Shown here one piece after another: positions 47,017 through 56,511 of a stretch of DNA of 64,000 nucleotides; position 1 is the first letter of the stretch, and each line of letters opens with the position of its first letter. This DNA is from Fictibacillus norfolkensis. GTDB lineage: Bacteria > Bacillota > Bacilli > Bacillales > Fictibacillaceae. Both the position numbers and the translations under genes were made by a program. The stretch lies in contig NZ_JACSQM010000003.1 of assembly GCF_014836645.1 (NCBI RefSeq), positions 62,001 to 126,000 on the forward strand. Direction: 5' to 3'. The notes beneath the pieces are model-generated. The model saw only the letters and a list, made by a program, of their open reading frames with translations. It was not told the DNA's origin and ran no database searches.

Positions 47017-47424
47017 ATGGGAGCTGCAACGATACAAGATATCCAGAACTTGTTAAAATTAAGAAAACGAATTGCTGTAGTCGGTTTATCTGATCAACCT
47101 TTTCGTACATCTTATATGGTTTCAGAATACATGCAGAATGCCGGCTACGAGATTATTCCCGTAAATCCTAATTTCAAAGAGGTTTTAGGGCAAAAAGCAT
47201 TTGCAACGCTCGAAGAAATTGATGGCCATGTTGATATTGTCAATGTATTTAGACGCAGTGAGTATTTACCGGAAGTTGCTCGTTCTGCAGCGAAAATTAA
47301 AGCTGGTTTCTTTTGGGCACAGCTAGGACTTTACAGTGCAGAAGCAGAAGAGATTTTGCAAAGTGCGACGATTCCTTATATTATGGATAAGTGCATTAAA
47401 GTGGAACATGCTATGATACGGTAG
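47017..47424 (+). CDS. CoA-binding-domain protein (YccU-like)
   Basis: A 135-residue Rossmann protein. 'KRIAVVGLSDQPFRTSYMVSEYMQNAGYEIIPVNP' (about residues 16-50) is the CoA-binding motif, and the C-terminus has 'AEEILQSATIPYIMDKCIKVEH'. Members bind CoA in vitro; the cellular role is unknown. ATG 47017 is preferred because AGGAGG lies eight bases upstream (TTG 47014 is also in frame). A terminator follows. Confidence 0.88.
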   Translation: MGAATIQDIQNLLKLRKRIAVVGLSDQPFRTSYMVSEYMQNAGYEIIPVNPNFKEVLGQKAFATLEEIDGHVDIVNVFRRSEYLPEVARSAAKIKAGFFWAQLGLYSAEAEEILQSATIPYIMDKCIKVEHAMIR

Positions 47425-47429
47425 TAATG

Positions 47430-47459
47430 AACCACCCGCAATCATACGGGTGGTTTTCC
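47430..47459 (+). terminator. Terminator after the CoA-binding gene
   Basis: AACCACCCG / CGGGTGGTT, followed by TTCCC; the T-run is short. Confidence 0.7.
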
Positions 47460-47570
47460 CATGCTATCTAGTCATGTCACTTTTTTATCAGAAAATATTC
47501 TTTTCGACACTAAAGGTTTTCAGTCGATATACCGAGAAATAAGAGGAGAATATACAGACAACAGTAGTAT

Positions 47571-47593
47571 AGAAACAAACGTTCTGCTATTAT
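47571..47593 (+). promoter_or_regulatory. parE promoter region with imperfect LexA-like box
   Basis: AGAAACAAACGTTCT (47571-47585) resembles, on the minus strand, the SOS box CGAACnnnnGTTCG with mismatches, and abuts a -10 like TATTAT. In B. subtilis parE-parC is reported among LexA-bound operons; the site here is weak. Confidence 0.35.
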
Positions 47594-47629
47594 AGTAGTA
47601 CTGCAGCAACGCGAAAGGAGCAACACAAC

Positions 47630-49591
47630 TTGGCTAGTAATAAGTCATTAATGGAGTATAACGATGATGCCATTCAGGTGCTCGAAGGTTTAGAAGCCGT
47701 TCGAAAGCGTCCAGGTATGTATATCGGAAGCACGGATGCTAGAGGCTTGCATCACCTCGTATATGAAATTGTAGATAACGCTGTTGATGAAGCTTTAGGC
47801 GGATTCGGTGATTACATACATGTGAAAATTCACAAAGATAATAGTGTGTCGGTATCTGATGATGGCCGCGGAATGCCTACAGGTATGCACAAACTTGGAA
47901 AACCAACTCCTGAAATTATTTTTACAGTTCTTCACGCTGGCGGAAAGTTTGGTCAAGGTGGATACAAAACATCTGGCGGCCTGCATGGCGTAGGTGCATC
48001 AGTAGTAAACGCCTTATCTGAATGGTTGGAAGTAACGATCCACCGTGACGGCAAGACTTATCGTCAGCGTTTTGAGAATGGCGGTAAACCGGCAACAACC
48101 TTAGAAGTGATCGGAAATACACGTAAGTCTGGAACGACCGTCCATTTCAAACCAGACCCGACCATGTTTTCTACGATCAACTATAACTATGAAACATTAA
48201 GCGAACGTTTACGTGAAGCAGCATTTCTGTTAAAAGGGATCAAGATCGTACTTGAAGATGCGCGTAACGGTGAAAAAGACGAGTTTCAGTTTGATACAGG
48301 TCTTGAGGCGTTTGTAAAATACTTGAATGAAGATAAAGACTCTCTTCACACGGTTGTGAGTTTTGAGGGCATACAGAATGAGATCGAAGTAGATTTTGCG
48401 TTTCAGTATAATGATGGTTATGCAGAAAACGTATTATCATTCGTAAACAACGTTCGAACTAAAGACGGCGGAACGCATGAATCGGGTGCGAAAACGGCGA
48501 TCACTCGAAGCATTAACGAATACGCTCGAAAAACGAACATGTTAAAAGAGAAAGATAAAAACTTAGACGGATCTGATATCCGTGAAGGTTTAACAGCTGT
48601 TGTTTCCGTTCGAATTCCAGAAGAATTTCTGCAATTTGAAGGACAAACGAAGAGTAAACTAGGAACGAGTGAAGCGCGTTCTGCTGTAGATGCTGTTGTA
48701 GCGGTTAAGTTAGCGTATTTCCTTGAGGAAAATCCTGCAATTAGTGAAATGCTCATCCGTAAAAGTATTAAAGCCGCGCAAGCACGTGAAGCAGCACGAA
48801 AAGCACGTGAAGATGCTCGAAACGGTAAAAAGAACAAACGTAAGGATTCGATGTTAAGCGGTAAATTAACTCCAGCTACATCAAAGAATCCTGAACGAAA
48901 TGAACTTTATCTTGTTGAGGGTGATTCTGCAGGCGGATCGGCTAAGCAAGGAAGAGACCGTAAATTTCAGGCGATCCTTCCGCTAAGAGGAAAAGTAATC
49001 AACACAGAAAAAGCTAAGCTTGCGGACATCTTCAAGAACGAAGAAATCAATACGATCATCCATGCGATTGGAGCTGGAGTAGGCTCTGATTTTACATTAA
49101 AAGATGTGAACTACGATAAGATCGTAATCATGACTGATGCAGATACGGATGGTGCACATATCCAAGTGCTATTACTAACTTTCTTCTATCGCTATATGAA
49201 ACCACTTATTGAAGAAGGAAAAGTATTCATCGCGCTTCCTCCACTTTATAAAGTAAGTAAAGGGACTGGTAAGAAAGAAGTCATCGAATATGCTTGGGAT
49301 GAAGACGAGCTTAGAGAAGCACAGAAAAAGATCGGAAAAGGCTATATCATCCAGCGCTATAAAGGTTTAGGTGAGATGAATGCTGACCAATTATGGGAAA
49401 CAACGATGGATCCTGACACACGTACATTGATCCGAGTAAGAATTGATGACGCTGCCCGTGCTGAAAAACGTGTATCTGTCCTAATGGGAGATAAAGTAGA
49501 ACCACGACGAAAGTGGATCGAAGAACACGTTGCGTTTGGCATAAACGAAGAAACTAACATACTAGATAACGAGAACTTGTCAGCATTCTGA
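47630..49591 (+). CDS. parE: Topoisomerase IV subunit B
   Basis: A 653-residue GHKL ATPase and TOPRIM protein. ATP-binding motifs are EIVDNAVDEAL (about residues 45-55), DDGRGMPTG (about 76-84) and GGLHGVGASVVNAL (about 115-128); the TOPRIM domain has EGDSAGGSAKQGRD (about 427-440) and DADTDGAHIQ (about 504-513). With ParC it decatenates sister chromosomes. TTG 47630 is the start, with AAAGGAG ten bases upstream. parC begins 13 bases after its stop. Confidence 0.96.
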   Translation: MASNKSLMEYNDDAIQVLEGLEAVRKRPGMYIGSTDARGLHHLVYEIVDNAVDEALGGFGDYIHVKIHKDNSVSVSDDGRGMPTGMHKLGKPTPEIIFTVLHAGGKFGQGGYKTSGGLHGVGASVVNALSEWLEVTIHRDGKTYRQRFENGGKPATTLEVIGNTRKSGTTVHFKPDPTMFSTINYNYETLSERLREAAFLLKGIKIVLEDARNGEKDEFQFDTGLEAFVKYLNEDKDSLHTVVSFEGIQNEIEVDFAFQYNDGYAENVLSFVNNVRTKDGGTHESGAKTAITRSINEYARKTNMLKEKDKNLDGSDIREGLTAVVSVRIPEEFLQFEGQTKSKLGTSEARSAVDAVVAVKLAYFLEENPAISEMLIRKSIKAAQAREAARKAREDARNGKKNKRKDSMLSGKLTPATSKNPERNELYLVEGDSAGGSAKQGRDRKFQAILPLRGKVINTEKAKLADIFKNEEINTIIHAIGAGVGSDFTLKDVNYDKIVIMTDADTDGAHIQVLLLTFFYRYMKPLIEEGKVFIALPPLYKVSKGTGKKEVIEYAWDEDELREAQKKIGKGYIIQRYKGLGEMNADQLWETTMDPDTRTLIRVRIDDAARAEKRVSVLMGDKVEPRRKWIEEHVAFGINEETNILDNENLSAF

Positions 49592-49604
49592 GGAGGTTTA
49601 AAGA

Positions 49605-52049
49605 TTGTCACTGCTTGAGAAATTTAGAGAGCTGCCGTTAGAAGACGTAATCGGCGACCGCTTCGGAAGATACAGTAAATACATCATTCAGGAGCGTGCA
49701 TTACCTGATGCAAGAGACGGCCTGAAGCCCGTTCAGCGCCGTATTTTATATGCGATGTTCGCAGAAGGAAACACGAACGAGAAACCATACAGAAAATCAG
49801 CAAAAACGGTCGGTAACGTAATCGGTAACTATCACCCCCATGGTGATTCTTCTGTTTATGAAGCGATGGTTCGTATGAGTCAGGACTGGAAAGTAAGAAA
49901 TGTTCTGATTCAGATGCACGGTAACAACGGTAGTATTGATGGAGACCCTGCAGCTGCGATGCGTTATACAGAAGCTAGACTATCTGCAATCGCTTCTGAA
50001 CTGCTCCGTGATATTGATAAAGAAACAGTAGAATTCGCACCAAACTTTGACGATACAACCGAAGAGCCGATCGTATTACCAAGCCGTTATCCAAACCTGT
50101 TAGTCAATGGATCAACAGGGATCTCGGCAGGTTATGCGACAGATATTCCGCCACATCACCTAGGTGAAGTAATCGATGCGGTTACGATGCAGATCGATAA
50201 CCCCGACGTTTCTCTTGAGGAATTAATGACCGTGATCAAAGGACCAGATTTCCCAACAGGCGGAATCGTTCAAGGTCTTGATGGCATTAAGAAGGCGTTT
50301 GAAACTGGAAAAGGCCGCTTTATCATTCGTGCAAAAACGGAGATCGAGAGCTTAAAAGGCGGTCGTCAGCAGATTGTCATTACTGAAGTTCCTTTTGAAG
50401 TGAACAAAGCGAACCTCGTTAAGCGCATGGATGAGTTGCGTTTAGATAAAAAAGTAGATGGTATCGCTGAGATCCGCGATGAGACAGATCGCACGGGTCT
50501 ACGAATCGTGATTGAGCTTCGTAAGGACGGTAATGCAGAAGGAATTCTAAACTATTTCTTTAAAAATGCAGACCTTCAAGTCTCCTATAACTACAACATG
50601 GTAGCGATTCATAACAAGACACCGAAGCTTATGGGTTTGAAGGCGATTCTTCATTCTTACATTCAGCATCAAAAAGAAGTTGTTACTCGAAGAACACGAT
50701 ATGATCTAAGAAAAGCAGAAGAGCGTTCACATATCGTTGAAGGTTTGATCAAAGCTATTTCCATCTTAGACGAAGTGATTGAAACGATCCGTGCTTCTAA
50801 AGATAAACGAAATGCAAAAGACAACATCATTGAAAAGTTTCAGTTTACTGAACCTCAAGCTGAAGCAATTGTTACGTTACAGCTTTACCGTTTAACGAAT
50901 ACGGATATTACGACGCTTCAGTCGGAAGCTGAGGAATTAGCGAAAAAAATTACGTATCTTCGTTCCTTATTAGACAGTGAGAAGAAGCTATTTAACGTTA
51001 TCAAAAAAGAAATGAATGAGATTCAGAAGAAATACGCTGATCCACGCCGTACAATCATTGAAGCGGAAATCGAAGAGATCAAGATCGACATGGAAGTAAT
51101 GATTCCGTCCGAAGATGTTATGGTGACTGTTACAGAAGATGGATATGTAAAACGCTCTAGCGTTCGTTCATACAGTGCTTCAAACGGAGAACCGCCAGGC
51201 ATGAAAGATACAGATTCTCTTCTCATGGCGTCTCAGCTCAACACAACAGAAACGCTTCTCATGTTCACGAACAAAGGAAACTACGTTTACCTGCCTGTAT
51301 ACGAGATGCCTGAGATTCGTTGGAAAGACATGGGGCAGCATTTAGCAAGTCTTGTTGGACTAGATAAAGATGAAAGACTGATCAAAGCATACCCGATAAA
51401 AGAGTTTGCAGAAAATCAATTCCTTATCTTCTTTACTAAGCAGGGTATGGCGAAGAAAACAGAACTCAAGTGTTATAAAGCAACACGTTATAATCGTCCG
51501 CTGATGGCCGTTAAACTAAAAGCAGATGATGAGGTCGTAGACGTTTCGTTAACAAACGGAGAACAAGATGTTTTCATTACGACACATTTTGGACTGGGAT
51601 TATGGTTTGCTGAAGAAGAGATCTCAATCGTTGGGCAGAGAGCTTCAGGAGTTAAAGGAATTAACTTGAAAACTGGTGACCATGTAGTTAGCGGATTTGC
51701 GCTACCGGAAGATCCAGAAAAAGCACAAGTTGTTATTGCTACACAGCGTGGTGCACTTAAAAAGATGAAGATTTCAGAATTCGAGAAAACATCACGTGCT
51801 AAACGCGGTCTTGTCATGGTGAGGGAGTTAAAATCGAATCCTCATCGAATCGTGGGGATGAAGTTAATTACTGCAGATGACACAAAGTTTGTTTTAGAAA
51901 CAAGTTCAGGAAAAGTTGAGAGGATTTCTCCATCGAACTATAAGCCAGCTGATCGATATAACAATGGATCGTTCGTTGTGGATACAGGAGAAACAGGGCC
52001 TATAACGCGAATCAAATCATTGGTTTCAACCGAACAATCAAAAGAGTAG
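49605..52049 (+). CDS. parC: Topoisomerase IV subunit A
   Basis: An 814-residue DNA-cleavage subunit. The catalytic Tyr is Tyr121 in AAAMRYTEARLS; the quinolone-determining region reads HPHGDSSVYEAM with Ser82 and Glu86 (equivalent to Ser80/Glu84 of S. aureus GrlA) unaltered, so no target mutation for fluoroquinolones is seen. The C-terminal third is a DNA-wrapping beta-pinwheel. TTG 49605 lies behind GAGGAGG. It forms an operon with parE. Confidence 0.96.
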   Translation: MSLLEKFRELPLEDVIGDRFGRYSKYIIQERALPDARDGLKPVQRRILYAMFAEGNTNEKPYRKSAKTVGNVIGNYHPHGDSSVYEAMVRMSQDWKVRNVLIQMHGNNGSIDGDPAAAMRYTEARLSAIASELLRDIDKETVEFAPNFDDTTEEPIVLPSRYPNLLVNGSTGISAGYATDIPPHHLGEVIDAVTMQIDNPDVSLEELMTVIKGPDFPTGGIVQGLDGIKKAFETGKGRFIIRAKTEIESLKGGRQQIVITEVPFEVNKANLVKRMDELRLDKKVDGIAEIRDETDRTGLRIVIELRKDGNAEGILNYFFKNADLQVSYNYNMVAIHNKTPKLMGLKAILHSYIQHQKEVVTRRTRYDLRKAEERSHIVEGLIKAISILDEVIETIRASKDKRNAKDNIIEKFQFTEPQAEAIVTLQLYRLTNTDITTLQSEAEELAKKITYLRSLLDSEKKLFNVIKKEMNEIQKKYADPRRTIIEAEIEEIKIDMEVMIPSEDVMVTVTEDGYVKRSSVRSYSASNGEPPGMKDTDSLLMASQLNTTETLLMFTNKGNYVYLPVYEMPEIRWKDMGQHLASLVGLDKDERLIKAYPIKEFAENQFLIFFTKQGMAKKTELKCYKATRYNRPLMAVKLKADDEVVDVSLTNGEQDVFITTHFGLGLWFAEEEISIVGQRASGVKGINLKTGDHVVSGFALPEDPEKAQVVIATQRGALKKMKISEFEKTSRAKRGLVMVRELKSNPHRIVGMKLITADDTKFVLETSSGKVERISPSNYKPADRYNNGSFVVDTGETGPITRIKSLVSTEQSKE

Positions 52050-52069
52050 CTCTTGCTGCTCTTTTCTTC
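52040..52069 (+). terminator. Terminator overlapping the parC stop
   Basis: AAAAGAGTAGC / GCTGCTCTTTT around a four-base loop; the TAG stop lies in the 5' arm. Confidence 0.75.
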
Positions 52070-52100
52070 TTTTTTGTTTGAAAACTTGGAGGTTCTTGAA

Positions 52101-52235
52101 AGTGGTTGATCTTCGTTCCAGGATGCTCGCTTTCCGGGGGGCGTGCGGTGAGCCACCTAGCGCTCTGCGCTGTCAGGTGTCTCACCTGTCCCGCTGATCC
52201 CCCAGGAGTCTCGCACCTTCCACTACAATCAACTT
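52101..52235. repeat. GC-rich interspersed intergenic repeat with inverted ends
   Basis: This 135-bp block is far more GC-rich than its surroundings. Its ends are inverted (AGTGGTTGAT ... ATCAACTT), and inner arms also pair: GGGGG/CCCCC and GCGGTGAGCCACCT against AGGTGTCTCACC. It would fold into one long imperfect hairpin. I recall similar 'GGCGTGCGGTGAGCC...AGGAGTCTCGCACCTTCC' repeats from other Bacillaceae but cannot check this here. Confidence 0.7.
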
Positions 52236-52325
52236 ATCAATGAAGAAAATAAAACAAGATTGTTAATGAAGAGAAAGAAAAATAAAAGAAAAAGTACACA
52301 ACCAGAGAAATGAGAGATACATAAC

Positions 52326-52832
52326 ATGAAGAGCAACACACATTTACTTGGAGGCGTTGTAGCAGGGGCTGCTTATAAAGCATTTACAGATTTGCCTCCA
52401 GAGACTCTGCAGCATGAACTGACTTTTTTTGGTGCGGCTGTTCTAGGCAGCTTGCTTCCAGATCTTTGTCATCCAGGTTCATATTTAGGGAAGAAAACAG
52501 TTTTTTTATCAAAAACGATTTCTAAGACATTTGGGCATCGTACGATTACTCATAGCTGGATGATGATTTTAGTATTATTCTTGTTGCCACAATGGATAGA
52601 TTGGCGTTACGAAGAAAGTTTAAGCATCGGTTTGGTGGTAGGGGTACTTTCACATCTTATTTTGGATGCTGCGACATCTAGGGGTATTCAACTTCTGTAT
52701 CCGCTGCCCATTCGATTTCGTTTTCCATTCTACACGAAAACAGGTTCAAAAACAGAAACGAACATAGCGTCATTACTCGGATTGTTAGCCGCTGTCTTGA
52801 TGATTCATTTATATATCGTGTCCCTGTTTTAA
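52326..52832 (+). CDS. YdjM-like metal-dependent membrane hydrolase
   Basis: A 168-residue membrane protein of the YdjM (DUF457) family. The conserved parts are 'TLLPDLCHPGSYLG'-like LGSLLPDLCHPGS (about residues 41-53), 'GHRTITHSWMMI' (about 70-81) and 'HLILDAATSRGIQLLYPLP' (about 107-125), with four or so hydrophobic helices. The D and H residues form a putative metal site; the substrate is unknown. ATG 52326 has a weak ribosome site (GAGAGAT). Confidence 0.87.
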   Translation: MKSNTHLLGGVVAGAAYKAFTDLPPETLQHELTFFGAAVLGSLLPDLCHPGSYLGKKTVFLSKTISKTFGHRTITHSWMMILVLFLLPQWIDWRYEESLSIGLVVGVLSHLILDAATSRGIQLLYPLPIRFRFPFYTKTGSKTETNIASLLGLLAAVLMIHLYIVSLF

Positions 52833-52914
52833 AGCAAGAACTTAAAAAAGGTTTAATTTACTTCCTCAATGGTAATACAACAATTGTATACAAAAAATGA
52901 GGAGTGGTTAAGTA

Positions 52915-53430
52915 ATGGCTAAAATTGCAACAGTACTCGCAAATATGTTTGAAGATGTAGAATATACGGAACCGGCAAAAGCTTTTCGAGAAGCTGGCCA
53001 TGAGGTAACCGTTATCGGCTCAGAAAAAGGGGCAACACTTGAAGGAAAACAAAAGGAAGCTCAAGTGACGACAAATGCAGCAATCTCAGAAGTATCACCT
53101 GGAGATTATGATGCCCTTTTCATTCCTGGTGGATTTTCGCCCGATATATTAAGAGGTGATGACGAATTCGTACAGTTTACGAAACATTTTGCTGATGAAG
53201 GGAAGCCTGTTTTTGCAATCTGTCATGGTCCGCAGCTCTTGATTTCTGCTGAGGTTCTAAACGGAAGAAACATTACCGGATTTAAGTCCATTCATGTTGA
53301 TCTAAAGAACGCTGGTGCAACAGTTAAGGATGAAGAGGTAGTCGTTTGTGGAGGTAATCTTGTAACGAGCCGCCAACCAGATGATATTCCTGCCTTCATT
53401 CGAGAGTCATTAAAAGCTCTGCAACAATAA
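52915..53430 (+). CDS. DJ-1/PfpI-family protein (YfkM-like)
   Basis: A 171-residue DJ-1/PfpI-superfamily protein. The nucleophile elbow is FAICHGPQLL (about residues 101-110, Cys about 104), with a preceding 'YDALFIPGGFSPDILRGDD' and a Glu (about 15-18, EDVEYTEP). Relatives are stress proteins with deglycase, amidase or chaperone activities, and B. subtilis YfkM belongs to this group. ATG 52915 lies behind GAGGAGTGG. A good terminator follows. Confidence 0.88.
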   Translation: MAKIATVLANMFEDVEYTEPAKAFREAGHEVTVIGSEKGATLEGKQKEAQVTTNAAISEVSPGDYDALFIPGGFSPDILRGDDEFVQFTKHFADEGKPVFAICHGPQLLISAEVLNGRNITGFKSIHVDLKNAGATVKDEEVVVCGGNLVTSRQPDDIPAFIRESLKALQQ

Positions 53431-53445
53431 GTTGATAAAAAGATG

Positions 53446-53478
53446 AACCGTCTAGAAATAGCTTCTAGGCGGTTTTTC
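53446..53478 (+). terminator. Terminator after the PfpI-like gene
   Basis: AACCGTCTAGAA / TTCTAGGCGGTT followed by TTTC. Confidence 0.82.
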
Positions 53479-53544
53479 AATGTTGAAACTAAATCTAGCA
53501 CAAAGCGTACAATAGGTATGAACATATAGATGGGATGAAGAACG

Positions 53545-54369
53545 ATGGAATCAAAAGAATATTTATTAAAAGAACTTCAACAGATCGAGAAATGGGAAAA
53601 AGATCAAAAAGGGTTATGGTTCTGGGAGCGAATTACTCGCCTGCCGTTTAAACTGCTAGATAAAGTGACACCAAAGTTTATTCAAAATAAGATTGGTACA
53701 CTTCTCGATGAGATAGGTGGATACATACAAAACGGTGGACAATATCTATCTAAAGAGAAATCGGTATTTCAGTTCTTCGAAAAACAAACAGGTAGAACGA
53801 TAGAAGAGTTAGCAGACTTTAAAACAATACCAGTGGAAGAAATGAAGAACGTTTCATTAGAGTTAGCAAACAAACGAAAAAGTGCAGCAACCCTTCAAGG
53901 AGCCAGTACTGGAATTGGAGGTATCTTCACATTAGCCATTGATATACCTGCTATATTAGCAATCTCTTTAAAGACCCTACAAGAAATCGCGATCATACAC
54001 GGGTATGATCCAAACGATAAAGAAGAAAGAGTCTATATCTTAAAATGTCTCCAGTTCTCTACGTCTGATTATGTAGGTAAAGAAGCGATTCTTAATGAAC
54101 TTGCTGCAATCAGTAAGGATGAAATGAAAGCAAGAGAAGTCGTTTCTCAAATACAAGGGTGGAGAGAGGTCACATTAACGTTTACAGAGTCATTTGGTTG
54201 GAAAAAGCTGTTTCAGATGGTACCAATAGCAGGAATCATATTTGGGGCATTCGCCAATCGTTCGATGATCAGTGATCTTGCAGAAACAGGAACCATGCTT
54301 TACCAAAAGAGAAGGATTATAGAAAGACTAAATTCTGATTCCAACACTATCGTTGAATCGCAAAATTAG
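53545..54369 (+). CDS. EcsC-family protein
   Basis: A 274-residue EcsC-domain protein. Features are the N-terminal 'LLKELQQIEKWEKDQKGLWFWERITRLPFKLLDKVTPKFIQ', the alanine/glycine-rich central segments 'SAATLQGASTGIGGIFTLAIDIPAILAISLKTLQEIA' (about residues 112-147) and 'MVPIAGIIFGAFANRSMI'. EcsC proteins are encoded with or apart from the EcsAB ABC transporter in Bacillus; their biochemical role is not established. Here no ecsAB is adjacent. A terminator follows. Confidence 0.85.
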   Translation: MESKEYLLKELQQIEKWEKDQKGLWFWERITRLPFKLLDKVTPKFIQNKIGTLLDEIGGYIQNGGQYLSKEKSVFQFFEKQTGRTIEELADFKTIPVEEMKNVSLELANKRKSAATLQGASTGIGGIFTLAIDIPAILAISLKTLQEIAIIHGYDPNDKEERVYILKCLQFSTSDYVGKEAILNELAAISKDEMKAREVVSQIQGWREVTLTFTESFGWKKLFQMVPIAGIIFGAFANRSMISDLAETGTMLYQKRRIIERLNSDSNTIVESQN

Positions 54370-54386
54370 TGAAAGTGAAATATGCG

Positions 54387-54428
54387 AAAAAGACATTTTT
54401 CTAATACGATAGAAAATGTCTTTTTTTT
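54387..54428 (+). terminator. Terminator of the EcsC-like gene
   Basis: AAAAAGACATTTTTCT / AGAAAATGTCTTTTT with T-run. Confidence 0.85.
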
Positions 54429-54557
54429 GTAGATACAAACAATAGATAATCGTATTTCAGTTTAGAAGGACTAATGAACGTGTATGTTGAAAAGTACATG
54501 TAATACACATAAGAAATTTATGTAAATATTAGAACTCAAGCAGGTGACCAAGGAAAC

Positions 54558-54791
54558 ATGGAACATATTGATAAAAGAAATCGGTTAGAAGAAAAACCTT
54601 TTAGTTATCGAGAAACAAAAGATCACAACGTATTTTTAGATTATTACGGAAAACAAGTGAAAATTCTTAAAGGAAAAGAAGCTGAAAAGTTTTTAAATAG
54701 AATAAAAGCAGCAGACAGCGAAATGGCAGAACAATTGATTATGGCTAAAATAACTGGCAATTTCAAAAGGGGTAATGAACGTAAAACATGA
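54558..54791 (+). CDS. Small basic hypothetical protein
   Basis: A 77-residue soluble, charged protein (MEHIDKRNRLEEKPFSYRE, 'FLDYYGKQVKILKGKEAEKFLNRIKAADSE'). The strand-helix pattern resembles small DNA-or-RNA-associated domains of Bacillus, but no named family is certain. ATG 54558 is preceded by AAGGAAAC. It is 83 bases before the amidase gene. Confidence 0.6.
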   Translation: MEHIDKRNRLEEKPFSYRETKDHNVFLDYYGKQVKILKGKEAEKFLNRIKAADSEMAEQLIMAKITGNFKRGNERKT

Positions 54792-54874
54792 CATGATTTC
54801 ATTTCCTTGAGAGGCACAAATTCTATTAAACAATGATTTTAAAACATACTCATCAACGTTCAGGAGTGAAGTAG

Positions 54875-56368
54875 ATGAAGGGGTTCAATTACAGTGATTA
54901 TGATGGATTAGGGCTTGCAGAGTTGGTTAGAAAGAAAGAAGTCCAGCCCATTGAATTAGTTGAAGAGTCCATCAAAAGGATTGATACTCTAAATCCGAAA
55001 ATCAATGCTGTTATTAACACGATGTACGAAAAGGCACGGGTGACGGCTAACAATGAACAAAGTGGACCGTTTGCAGGTGTACCGACGCTGTTGAAGAATA
55101 TTTCGCAAGAGGTGGAAGGTGAACCGATTACAGCAGGCTCTAAAGCTTTCCTTTCTTACCGTGCAAAGGTAGATTCTGAATATGTACGAAGATTAAGAAA
55201 ATCTGGCGTTGTATTAGTCGGGCAGACGAACGTTCCAGAGTTTGCGTTAGTCGCTTATACAGAACCTGTCCAATATGGACCAACACGCAATCCGTGGAAT
55301 TTAAACCATACTCCAGGAGGTTCAAGTGGAGGCTCAGCTGCTGCAGTCGCTTCTGGTATGGTACCTTTTGCGGGTGCGAATGACGGCGGAGGTTCTATCC
55401 GGATTCCAGCATCTTATTGTGGCCTGTTTGGATTAAAACCAACAAGAGGAAGAACCCCGGTCGGTCCTAACTTAGGCCGTTCCTGGCAAGGAGCGTCAGC
55501 TGAACACGTCCTAACACGAACCGTGAGAGATAGTGCAGCCATGCTCGATCAATTGCAAGGTCATGAGAAAGCAGGTGCCTTTCATACTCCAAAATTTGAA
55601 GGCAGATTCCTAGATGCTGCTAGCACTCCAATTAATGGGAAGTTAAGAATTGCTTTTTCTGTTTCATCTCCCATCGGAACAGAAGTTCATCCTGAATGTA
55701 GAGATGCCGTGCTTAACTCTGCAAAGATATTAGAATCTATGGGGCACGATGTGGAAGAAGTTGATGCTCCTGTTGATGGCCATAAGCTAGCGAAAAGTTA
55801 TTTAACAATGTACTTTGGTGAAACGGCTGCTACTTTAACGTCTCTGGAAAGTATTCTTGGCCGGAAAGTGACTTACCGAGATGTAGAACCTTCTACTTGG
55901 CTGCTTGGTTTGCTCGGAAAAGCAACTTCAGCAGAAGAATTGGTTCTCAGTATAAGAGAATGGGATAAAGCCGCTCACCAGATGGAGACCTTTCATGAGA
56001 CTTATGATATTTACATAACACCAACGACGGCGTTTCCCCCTGCTTTAATTGGAGAACTTCAGCCAACAGCTTCAGAACAATTCCTTATTCGAACTGTCGG
56101 TAGAATCGGGCTTGGTGGATTATTAAAGAAGGCAGGAATCGTCGATCAGATCGCTCGAAAAAATCTGGCTCGAACTCCTTTCACTCAGTTGGCGAATCTG
56201 ACTGGACAACCGGCTATGAGTGTTCCACTTCATCTTACAGAAGAGGGACTACCGATCGGCGTGCAGTTCATGGCAGCTAGAGGTCAGGAGAGTTTGTTGC
56301 TCCAATTAGCTGGAGAACTTGAACAATCTGACCATTGGATAGATGTAAGACAAAATCCATTATTTTAA
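54875..56368 (+). CDS. Amidase-signature enzyme
   Basis: A 497-residue amidase. The Ser-cisSer-Lys triad is visible: Lys in PTLLKNIS (about residue 75), Ser in [11 protein letters not shown] (about 150-160) and Ser in [11 protein letters not shown] (about 171-181). The class hydrolyses amides, including peptide amides, aliphatic amides or 6-aminohexanoate cyclic dimer; the substrate is unresolved. No gatBC partners are near, so it is not the tRNA amidotransferase. ATG 54875 lies behind CAGGAGTGAAG. Confidence 0.9.
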   Translation: MKGFNYSDYDGLGLAELVRKKEVQPIELVEESIKRIDTLNPKINAVINTMYEKARVTANNEQSGPFAGVPTLLKNISQEVEGEPITAGSKAFLSYRAKVDSEYVRRLRKSGVVLVGQTNVPEFALVAYTEPVQYGPTRNPWNLNHTPGGSSGGSAAAVASGMVPFAGANDGGGSIRIPASYCGLFGLKPTRGRTPVGPNLGRSWQGASAEHVLTRTVRDSAAMLDQLQGHEKAGAFHTPKFEGRFLDAASTPINGKLRIAFSVSSPIGTEVHPECRDAVLNSAKILESMGHDVEEVDAPVDGHKLAKSYLTMYFGETAATLTSLESILGRKVTYRDVEPSTWLLGLLGKATSAEELVLSIREWDKAAHQMETFHETYDIYITPTTAFPPALIGELQPTASEQFLIRTVGRIGLGGLLKKAGIVDQIARKNLARTPFTQLANLTGQPAMSVPLHLTEEGLPIGVQFMAARGQESLLLQLAGELEQSDHWIDVRQNPLF

Positions 56369-56370
56369 AA

Positions 56371-56400
56371 TCGTCTAGCTCCTGCTAGGCGACTTTTTTT
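56371..56400 (+). terminator. Terminator of the amidase gene
   Basis: TCGTCTAGC / GCTAGGCGA with seven T. Confidence 0.85.
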
Positions 56401-56511
56401 CGCGCAGATAAATTTACTATCATTCACATAAGTGACAAGTACATGATCATACAATAAGAGTGGTTCTTTGCTCTCTTTCATTCTTAATTAACTTTAGAAG
56501 GAGGTAACAAG

